Below are positions 1-5,016 of a stretch of 7,906 nucleotides of DNA, piece after piece. Position numbers and translations under genes: made by a program. The notes under the pieces are model-generated. The model saw only the letters and a list, made by a program, of their open reading frames with translations, did no database searches and had not been told where the DNA came from. The stretch comes from Acidovorax delafieldii (GTDB taxonomy: Bacteria; Pseudomonadota; Gammaproteobacteria; Burkholderiales; Burkholderiaceae_C): contig DCVY01000150.1 of NCBI GenBank assembly GCA_002327945.1, positions 8,718 through 16,623 on the forward strand. The letters are read 5' to 3'. Position 1 is the first letter of the stretch, and each line of letters opens with the position of its first letter.

Positions 1-1400
1 TGCCCGAAGACGTGAAAGCCGTGCGCAGCGACGCCATCATGGCCACGGGCCGCTCGGACTATCCGAACCAGGTCAACAACGTTCTGTGCTTTCCCTACAT
101 CTTCCGGGGCGCGCTGGACAGCGGTGCCACCACGATCACGATGGAGATGGAAATCGCCGCTGTGCACGCCATCGCCGAGCTGGCCCAGGCCGAGCAAAGC
201 GAAGTGGTGGCGGCGGCCTATGTGGGTGAGCCGCTGGCCTTCGGCCCCGAATACCTGATTCCCAAGCCCTTCGATCCGCGCCTGATGATGATGATCGCGC
301 CGGCCGTGGCCCAGGCAGCGTTTGATTCCGGCGTGGCCCTGCGCCCCATCGCCGACATGGACGCCTACCGCGACCATCTGCAGACCTTCGTGTATGCCTC
401 GGGCACCACCATGAAGCCCATCTTCACCGCCGCCAAGGCCGCCACCAAAAAGCGCGTGGCCTACGCCGAGGGCGAGGAAGAGCGCGTGCTGCGCGCCGCG
501 CAGATCGTGGTGGACGAAAAGATCGCGCGCCCTACGCTGATCGGTCGCCCGGCCGTCATTGCAGAACGGATCGGGAAGTTTGGCCTGCGCCTGGAGGAAG
601 GGCGCGACTACGACATCGTCAACGTCGAGCAGGACCACCGCTACCGCGACTTCTGGCAGACCTACCACCGCATGATGGAGCGCAGGGGCGTGACGGTATC
701 GATCGCCAAGATCGAGATGCGCCGGCGCCTGTCGCTGATCGGCTCCATGCTGCTGCACAAGGGTGAAGTGGACGGCCTGATCGCGGGCACCTGGGGCCAC
801 ACGGCACTGCACCTGAACTACATCGACCAGGTGATCGGCAAGCGCCCCGGCGTAAACACCTTTGCCTGCATGAACGGCCTGCTGCTGCCCGACCGCCAGG
901 TGTTTCTGGTGGACACCCACGTCAACTACGACCCCACGGCCGAGCAGTTGACCGAAATCACCATGATGGCGGCCGAGGAAATGCTGCGCTTTGGCATCAA
1001 ACCCAAGGCGGCACTGCTGTCGCACTCCAACTTTGGCTCCAGCGACCAACCCAGCGCCGTGAAGATGCGCCAGACGTTGGCGCTGCTGCGCGTGCAGGCG
1101 CCCTGGCTGGAGGTGGACGGCGAGATGCACGGCGACGTGGCCCTGGACGGCAAGGCGCGCGCAGCCCTCATGCCCCACAGCACCCTTGCGGGTGATGCCA
1201 ACCTGCTGGTGCTGCCCAACATCGATGCGGCCAACATTTCCTACAACCTGCTCAAGACGGCAGCCGGCGGCAACATCGCCATCGGCCCGGTGCTGCTGGG
1301 GGCCGCGCAGCCGGTGCATATCCTGACCCCCAGCACCACCGTGCGGCGCATTGTCAATATGACAGCCATCACCGTGGCCGATGCCAGCGCTGCACGATGA
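1..1400 (+). CDS. maeB: NADP-dependent malic enzyme (MaeB type), 3' part
   Basis: Partial gene: the reading frame is already open at the left edge (first whole codon at 3) and stops at TGA 1398-1400, leaving about 465 residues of a protein that is usually near 760. MaeB oxidatively decarboxylates malate to pyruvate and CO2 with reduction of NADP, in the cytoplasm. The visible start is the end of the malic enzyme domain, with the family block ATGRSDYPNQVNNVL followed by FPYIFRGALD (about 39-120). From about 411 (MKPIFTAAK) to the stop runs a phosphotransacetylase-like domain. In characterised MaeB proteins this domain is regulatory rather than an active acetyltransferase, binding acetyl-CoA and similar effectors. 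No frameshift or odd codon use is seen. The N-terminal catalytic half lies outside the window, so NADP rather than NAD use is assigned from domain layout only. Confidence 0.93.
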   Translation, partial: PEDVKAVRSDAIMATGRSDYPNQVNNVLCFPYIFRGALDSGATTITMEMEIAAVHAIAELAQAEQSEVVAAAYVGEPLAFGPEYLIPKPFDPRLMMMIAPAVAQAAFDSGVALRPIADMDAYRDHLQTFVYASGTTMKPIFTAAKAATKKRVAYAEGEEERVLRAAQIVVDEKIARPTLIGRPAVIAERIGKFGLRLEEGRDYDIVNVEQDHRYRDFWQTYHRMMERRGVTVSIAKIEMRRRLSLIGSMLLHKGEVDGLIAGTWGHTALHLNYIDQVIGKRPGVNTFACMNGLLLPDRQVFLVDTHVNYDPTAEQLTEITMMAAEEMLRFGIKPKAALLSHSNFGSSDQPSAVKMRQTLALLRVQAPWLEVDGEMHGDVALDGKARAALMPHSTLAGDANLLVLPNIDAANISYNLLKTAAGGNIAIGPVLLGAAQPVHILTPSTTVRRIVNMTAITVADASAAR

Positions 1401-1450
1401 GCCTTTCACAAATAGCGTGCACTAACTCTGGTGCACCCTGAATGCCCCCG

Positions 1451-1487
1451 GCGCCTGCCCAATCTTTGTGCAGGCGCTTGCTTTTTG
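1451..1487 (+). terminator. Intrinsic terminator of maeB
   Basis: A perfect 8-bp stem, GCGCCTGC (1451-1458) with GCAGGCGC (1470-1477), encloses an 11-nt loop and is followed by TTGCTTTTT (1478-1486). This is a normal Rho-independent terminator 50 nt after the maeB stop. It separates maeB from the downstream ribonuclease gene, which therefore needs its own promoter. A smaller possible stem (GTGCAC at 1417-1422 and 1431-1436) lies just upstream and has no T-run. Confidence 0.8.
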
Positions 1488-1521
1488 GGGGGCTTTGAGC
1501 GACACTAGCCCGTTGAAATTT

Positions 1522-1533
1522 CGGGTTAACCCG
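1522..1533. promoter_or_regulatory. 12-bp perfect palindrome upstream of the RNase gene (possible operator)
   Basis: CGGGTTAACCCG at 1522-1533 is self-complementary over all 12 bases and lies 23 nt before the RNase start codon, between the maeB terminator and the ribosome binding site. A -35-like TTGAAA sits just upstream (1513-1518), but no good -10 is found at 16-18 nt spacing. The site could be an operator over the RNase promoter. With no spacer loop it is a poor RNA hairpin. The regulatory role is inference from position and symmetry only. Confidence 0.3.
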
Positions 1534-1555
1534 CAGTTTCTGAAAGGTGTCGTTG

Positions 1556-1963
1556 ATGCTCAAGGCTGTAGCCACCCCTCTGCGAAAAGCGGGGGTTTTG
1601 TGTGTTGTGGGTGTTGCGTTGGTACTGGGCCCAGTTGCCGGACACGCCCGGAAATTCCCGTCTACCGACGGCTCCATTGCTTCCATCGCCGTGGCAGAAC
1701 TGCCCCCCCAGGGTCGTTCGACCTATGCGCTGATCCACAATGGCGGCCCTTTTCCGTACGACAAGGACGCAGCGGTGTTTGGCAATCGTGAACGGATATT
1801 GCCATCGTACCAGCGCGGCTATTACCGGGAATACACCGTCAAGACCCCCGGCGCGCGCAATCGTGGCGCCCGGCGCATTGTGTGTGGTGGCAAGCCCCAG
1901 GTGCCGGACGTCTGCTATTACACCAGCGACCACTACGCCAGTTTTCGCAAGATTGTCGAATGA
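1556..1963 (+). CDS. Secreted guanyl-specific ribonuclease, RNase Sa/barnase family
   Basis: A 135-residue precursor that cleaves RNA 3' to guanosine outside the cytoplasm. Start ATG 1556 is preferred over the in-frame GTG 1547 because AAAGG (1543-1547) lies 8 nt before the ATG. Residues 1-31 form a Sec signal peptide (MLKAVATPLRK, a hydrophobic core, then AGHA). The mature part closely follows Streptomyces RNase Sa: AELPP, GGPFPYDKD, FGNRERILP, YYREYTV, TPGARNRGARR, YYTSDHYASF. By that alignment Glu79 binds guanine, Glu92 is the general base, Arg103 and Arg107 hold the phosphate, and His126 is the general acid (RNase Sa E41, E54, R65, R69, H85). All are present, so the enzyme looks active. 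It lacks both RNase Sa disulfide cysteines; instead Cys110 and Cys120 flank a lengthened loop. The barstar gene downstream supports the assignment. Confidence 0.95.
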   Translation: MLKAVATPLRKAGVLCVVGVALVLGPVAGHARKFPSTDGSIASIAVAELPPQGRSTYALIHNGGPFPYDKDAAVFGNRERILPSYQRGYYREYTVKTPGARNRGARRIVCGGKPQVPDVCYYTSDHYASFRKIVE

Positions 1964-1971
1964 TGCCGGAT

Positions 1972-2019
1972 GGTTTGCCCAACCACCCCAGCCGGGGCAG
2001 CGGGCAAGCCCCTTGTTTT
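1972..2019 (+). terminator. Terminator-like hairpin between the RNase and barstar genes
   Basis: GGTTTGCCC (1972-1980) pairs with GGGCAAGCC (2002-2010) over 9 positions, one of them a G-U pair. Inside it CCCC (1986-1989) pairs with GGGG (1994-1997) across a 4-nt loop, giving a long interrupted stem. TTGTTTT follows at 2013-2019 after CC. It begins 9 nt after the RNase stop codon. The T-run is imperfect and slightly displaced, so termination may be partial. It suggests that the RNase and its inhibitor are not simply co-transcribed. Confidence 0.55.
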
Positions 2020-2095
2020 CCCGACCCGAAACACGCATCCTGCGGTTTTGCGGTCAGCCAAAGTTTTTGGACCTCATAAAGAAAGAGCAACGGAG

Positions 2096-2521
2096 ATGCA
2101 GACGCCCCTTCGTAAAGACCAGGAAACGCCACTGCGTGGCATGCGCACCAACATCGTGCAATCCATTCGCGCCTTCCGCGTGCAGGATTTGCAAGCTGCC
2201 GCAGCCTCCCTGGGACACCATTTTTTGTATGCCAACCTGGCCCACGCACAGTCCAAACAGGATGTGCTGGACCTGATTGCCGCGCAGTTCACCTTTCCAT
2301 CGCACTTCGGCAAGAATTTCGACGCGCTCTACGACTGCATGACCGATCCCCTGCACAAGTCGGGGCCGCAACCGGGCTTCATCGTGGTGCTTGAGCAGAT
2401 TCCGGCCACAGGCAAGTTCGACAAGGAAGCACGCGAGCAGCTGCTGGACATCTTCCGCGATGCGGCAGACTTCTGGGCCGACCGCAAGATTCCCTTCCGC
2501 TGTTTCTATTCTTTTCTGTAG
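2096..2521 (+). CDS. Barstar-family ribonuclease inhibitor
   Basis: A 141-residue cytoplasmic protein expected to bind and block the RNase encoded just upstream, protecting the producing cell before export. The barstar core begins near residue 54. HFGKNFDALYDCMTD (70-84) matches the Bacillus barstar stretch YYGENLDALWDCLT, so Asn74, Asp76, Tyr79 and Asp80 correspond to Asn33, Asp35, Trp38 and Asp39, the residues that plug the barnase active site. LLDIFRDA (116-123) matches LQVFREA, with Asp122 in place of Glu76. The C-terminus IPFRCFYSFL is the final beta strand. Residues 1-53 form an N-terminal extension absent from the 89-residue Bacillus protein. No signal peptide is seen, as expected. The start ATG 2096 follows GAAAGAG (2081-2087) at 8 nt; the next in-frame ATG, 2141, has no ribosome binding site. 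The gene lies 132 nt from the RNase stop. Confidence 0.93.
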   Translation: MQTPLRKDQETPLRGMRTNIVQSIRAFRVQDLQAAAASLGHHFLYANLAHAQSKQDVLDLIAAQFTFPSHFGKNFDALYDCMTDPLHKSGPQPGFIVVLEQIPATGKFDKEAREQLLDIFRDAADFWADRKIPFRCFYSFL

Positions 2522-2555
2522 CCCGTTCTGCAACCACCAGCCAAGCAGAACGGGC
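2521..2555. terminator. Perfect 10-bp hairpin abutting the barstar stop codon
   Basis: GCCCGTTCTG (2521-2530) is the exact reverse complement of CAGAACGGGC (2546-2555), with a 15-nt loop. The stem starts on the last base of the barstar TAG. There is no T-run on either strand beside it, so it is not a standard intrinsic terminator. It could stabilise the 3' end of the barstar mRNA, act in Rho-dependent termination, or have another role (see findings). The hairpin is certain as sequence; its function is unknown. Confidence 0.5.
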
Positions 2556-2709
2556 GAACGAGGCTAAGGAAACGACCGCAGTCCAGGGCATCACCATCGA
2601 CCCGGAAACCGCAGAGAAAATGCCTACCGACAAACTGGTCGACATTTCTCCCCTGGCGCTGCGCATGAGCAGCCCATTCAACGCGGGCTACTGGCTGACT
2701 GCCGCCTGA
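2521..2709 (+). pseudogene. Coding-like stretch after barstar without a normal start codon
   Basis: Reading in the frame that ends at TGA 2707-2709 gives an open stretch back to a stop at 2392-2394, with plausible protein text after the barstar stop (GITIDPETAEK near 2587-2619, then PLALRM and a C-terminal FNAGYWLTAA). In the last 42 codons, hand counts of G+C by codon position are about 57, 48 and 79 percent, the pattern of a real gene in this kind of genome. The only in-frame ATG is at 2620, leaving just 29 codons with a weak AGAG upstream. The frame is -1 relative to barstar. It may be the tail of a decayed or truncated gene, a frameshifted extension of barstar, a small gene from ATG 2620, or chance. 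I do not recognise a family. Confidence 0.3.
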
Positions 2710-2831
2710 ATTCGGTGCATCCCCCTGAGCGGCTTTGCCGCTGGGTTTGGGCCGCGCCAGTTTTCAACATTCAACATTCATCGTTAATCAAGCCCTGGGC
2801 ACACGCCCACCAAGCGCTTGCAGCCATCAAC
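2710..2831. other. Convergent intergenic spacer between the barstar region and rsmA
   Basis: No gene is seen here. Besides the palindrome at 2721-2745 it holds an imperfect tandem repeat (TTCAACA at 2763-2769 and 2770-2776, then TTCA) and a small stem TGGGC-ACAC-GCCCA (2796-2809). That stem lies 23 nt beyond the rsmA stop in the - direction and is the only visible candidate to end the lptD-surA-rsmA transcript. It is short and has no T-run, so a clear intrinsic terminator for the operon is missing. Confidence 0.4.
2721..2745. repeat. Short palindromic intergenic element (Comamonadaceae-type)
   Basis: CCCCCTG precedes a perfect 6-bp stem, AGCGGC (2728-2733) and GCCGCT (2737-2742), with a TTT loop, then GGG. 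Elements of this form (a C-run, GAGCGGC, a tiny loop, GCCGCT) are, as I recall, scattered in many copies between genes in Acidovorax and relatives. It lies between two converging transcription units and could end or stabilise transcripts from either side. Multi-copy status cannot be seen in one window. Confidence 0.4.
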
Positions 2832-3593
2832 TCAAGAGCATGCTTGTGCCAGCGCCACGTATTCGGCCACGGGCACTTCCTCGGCACGGCGCTGGGTGTC
2901 GAAGTGGCCCGCAAACTGGCGCGCTTCCAGCCAGCGACCCAGCGTGTGGCGCAGCAGCTTGCGCCGCTGGCTGAAGGCCACCTGCACCAGCGCTTCCAGC
3001 ACAGGCGCCGACAAAGCTGCAGGCTCTGCGTGCGGCACCATGCGCACCACCGCGCTGTCCACGCGCGGGGGCGGATCGAAGCTCCCAGGTGGCACGAACA
3101 GCACATTCTCCATGGCATAGCGCCACTGCAGCATCACTGAAAGGCGACCATAGTCGGAGGTGGCGGGCGACGCCACCATGCGGTCTATCACCTCTTTTTG
3201 CAGCATGAAATGCTGGTCTTGGATCGCCTGCACATGCTCCAGCAGATGGAACAGGATGGGCGTGGAGATGTTGTAGGGCAGGTTGCCGACCACCCGGATC
3301 CGGGAAGCACCCATGGTGTGCGCCAGTTGCGTGAAGTCGACTTTGAGCACGTCGGACTCGATGACATCGAGCTGGCCGTGCAGCCGCAGCCGCAAGGCCA
3401 GGTCCCGGTCCAGCTCGATCACCGTCAGGCGCCCCAGGCGCTCCACCAGCGGCTGGGTCAGCGCGGCCAGGCCGGGGCCGATCTCCACCATGGGCTGACC
3501 AGGCTGCGGCGCAATGGCACTGACGATGGCTTCGATGATGCCGCCATCCGACAGGAAATGCTGGCCGAAGCGCTTGCGGGGAATATGCTTCAT
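2832..3593 (-). CDS. rsmA: 16S rRNA (adenine1518-N6/adenine1519-N6)-dimethyltransferase RsmA (KsgA)
   Basis: A 253-residue enzyme that uses S-adenosylmethionine to dimethylate two adjacent adenines in helix 45 of 16S rRNA during late 30S assembly; its loss causes kasugamycin resistance. Full family length with all landmarks: RKRFGQHFL at the N-terminus, the SAM-binding motif [11 protein letters not shown] (36-46), acidic ELD near 60-62, the catalytic motif NLPYN (104-108), [12 protein letters not shown] (172-183), and the C-terminal [12 protein letters not shown] (207-218). Start ATG at 3593 fits the family N-terminus. The gene begins 13 nt after the surA stop, so it is last in the lptD-surA-rsmA operon and probably translated partly by coupling, since only a weak GAAG-like ribosome site is present. 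In enterobacteria pdxA lies between surA and rsmA; here it does not. Confidence 0.97.
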   Translation of the reverse strand: MKHIPRKRFGQHFLSDGGIIEAIVSAIAPQPGQPMVEIGPGLAALTQPLVERLGRLTVIELDRDLALRLRLHGQLDVIESDVLKVDFTQLAHTMGASRIRVVGNLPYNISTPILFHLLEHVQAIQDQHFMLQKEVIDRMVASPATSDYGRLSVMLQWRYAMENVLFVPPGSFDPPPRVDSAVVRMVPHAEPAALSAPVLEALVQVAFSQRRKLLRHTLGRWLEARQFAGHFDTQRRAEEVPVAEYVALAQACS

Positions 3594-3606
3594 GCAGCGG
3601 CCATCT

Positions 3607-5007
3607 TCACTGGGGTGCGTCGCGGTACTCGACGTAGGCCCGGCCCCGCAACTCTTGCATCCAGTTGGTGAAGGCTTCCTCGACCTTTTTTTCGCGCACC
3701 GCGTCGCGCGCCATGTCGCGCTGTTCGCGCTGGGTGAGCCTGGCCTGGCGGCGATCCACCAGCTGGATCAGGTGCACGCCAAAACGCGACACCAGGGGTT
3801 CGCTGATCTCGCCGGGCTGGAGCGCATTCATGGCCTGCTCGAATTCGGGTACGTAGCGGCCTGGATTGGCCCAGTCCAGATCGCCGCCCTGCTTGGCACT
3901 GCCATCCTGCGAATGCTCGCGCGCCAGCTCGGCAAAATCGGCCTGGCCTGCCGTGATGCGGCGCCGGTATTCGGCCAGCCGCGCTGCCGCAGCGCTCTCG
4001 GTCAGTTGGGGGCCGGTGCGCAGCAGGATGTGGCGCACATGGCTCTGGGTCACCAGGGTGGGCACACCGGCGGTTGCCCTGTCCGCCACCTTGAGCACAT
4101 GAAAGCCGGCCGCAGAACGCACAGGCCCGGCGACGCCGCCCACGGGCAGCTGCGCCGTGGCGCTGACAAAGAGCTCAGGATAGCGGTCGGCCGGGCGCAT
4201 GCCCAGCAGCCCACCTGCCTTCTTGGCCTCGGCAGCGTCCGAGAACTCGCTGGCCACTGCCGCAAAGTCCTCGCCGGCACGCACCTTGTCGGCGGCGCTC
4301 TGGGCGCGGGCCTGGCGCTCGGCCACCTGGGCCGGGCTGGCGTTTTCGGGCACAGCCACCAGGATGTGGCCCAGGTTGATCTCGATCCTGGAGGCATCAG
4401 CCCCCGACTGCTGTTCGCGCAGGTACTGGTCCACTTCCAGATCGCTCACGCGCACCCGGGACTGCACATCGCGCTCGCGCAGGCGCTGCAGCAGCAGCTG
4501 GTTGCGCAACTCTTCGCGAAAGCGTTCCTTGCTGATGCCGTCGGCGGCCAGCCGGCGGTGCATTTCTGCCACGCTGACGCTGTTTTGCCTGGCCACGCTC
4601 TCCTCGGCCTGGTCCACGGCAAAGTCATCCACGCGCATACCGACTTCGCGGGCCAGTTGCAGCTGGATTTTTTCCAGGATCAGCCGCTCCAGCACCTCGC
4701 GGGCCAGCAGATCGCGCGGCGGCAGGGGATTGCCCTGCGGGGCCATCTGCTGCACGATGCGTGCCGCCCGGGCCTGCACCTCGTTGTTGGTGACAGGTTC
4801 CGAATTGACCACCGCCACGATGAAATCGGCTTGCCGCAGCGCGGTGTTCGCACCGGGCGCGGGCAGGGCGAAGGAAGGTGCCGCAGGCGCCGTGCGCGAA
4901 AGGCCCGCTCCCGCAGCGCCCGAGGGGCGCAAACCCTGCGCCATGGCGCCATGGGTCACGAAAGAGGCCAGGCACGCCAGGCCCAAAGCAATTGCACGGT
5001 GGTTCAT
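3607..5007 (-). CDS. surA: Periplasmic chaperone and peptidyl-prolyl isomerase SurA
   Basis: A 466-residue periplasmic chaperone that escorts unfolded outer-membrane proteins, LptD among them, to the BAM complex. Residues 1-23 are a Sec signal peptide ending AMA before Gln24. Residues 24-60 are an Ala/Pro/Gly-rich linker not found in the 428-residue E. coli protein. The SurA N-domain follows (about 61-185, starting [13 protein letters not shown]). Two parvulin domains come next: about 209-308 (LGHILVAVP ... GGLLGM ... [14 protein letters not shown]) and 322-419 (SHVRHILLR ... [10 protein letters not shown] ... [14 protein letters not shown]). A C-terminal helix completes the core (about 422-460). 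Both parvulin repeats keep the family motifs, so no domain is broken. The start ATG (5007) lies 9 nt after the lptD stop with no clear ribosome site, which suggests translational coupling to lptD. Confidence 0.97.
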   Translation of the reverse strand: MNHRAIALGLACLASFVTHGAMAQGLRPSGAAGAGLSRTAPAAPSFALPAPGANTALRQADFIVAVVNSEPVTNNEVQARAARIVQQMAPQGNPLPPRDLLAREVLERLILEKIQLQLAREVGMRVDDFAVDQAEESVARQNSVSVAEMHRRLAADGISKERFREELRNQLLLQRLRERDVQSRVRVSDLEVDQYLREQQSGADASRIEINLGHILVAVPENASPAQVAERQARAQSAADKVRAGEDFAAVASEFSDAAEAKKAGGLLGMRPADRYPELFVSATAQLPVGGVAGPVRSAAGFHVLKVADRATAGVPTLVTQSHVRHILLRTGPQLTESAAAARLAEYRRRITAGQADFAELAREHSQDGSAKQGGDLDWANPGRYVPEFEQAMNALQPGEISEPLVSRFGVHLIQLVDRRQARLTQREQRDMARDAVREKKVEEAFTNWMQELRGRAYVEYRDAPQ

Positions 5008-5016
5008 GGTGTCAAA

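Noticed and set aside
1417..1436. GTGCAC repeated 8 nt apart after maeB
   Set aside because: Each copy is a 6-bp palindrome, so a hairpin is possible, but it is short and has no T-run. The stronger terminator at 1451-1487 explains the region.
1526..2038. - strand open frame of 170 codons across the RNase gene
   Set aside because: The + strand here encodes a clear RNase Sa homologue with catalytic residues and signal peptide. The antisense frame has no recognisable motif or ribosome site.
1556..2521. Classical type II toxin-antitoxin operon
   Set aside because: The RNase carries a Sec signal peptide and the inhibitor gene is downstream behind a terminator-like hairpin. This fits a secreted enzyme with an immunity protein rather than a growth-arrest addiction module.
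2054..2533. - strand open frame of 159 codons across barstar
   Set aside because: It is a shadow of the barstar gene with no domain signal; barstar contact motifs on the + strand decide the strand.
2379..2681. - strand open frame of 100 codons overlapping the barstar end and the coding-like stretch
   Set aside because: Its N-terminal part has a mildly hydrophobic run, but the rest is antisense to barstar and Arg/Pro-rich. No ribosome site or recognisable domain supports it.
2763..2780. Tandem TTCAACA repeat as a possible array
   Set aside because: Fewer than three units of 7 bp; too short to be a CRISPR or iteron array.
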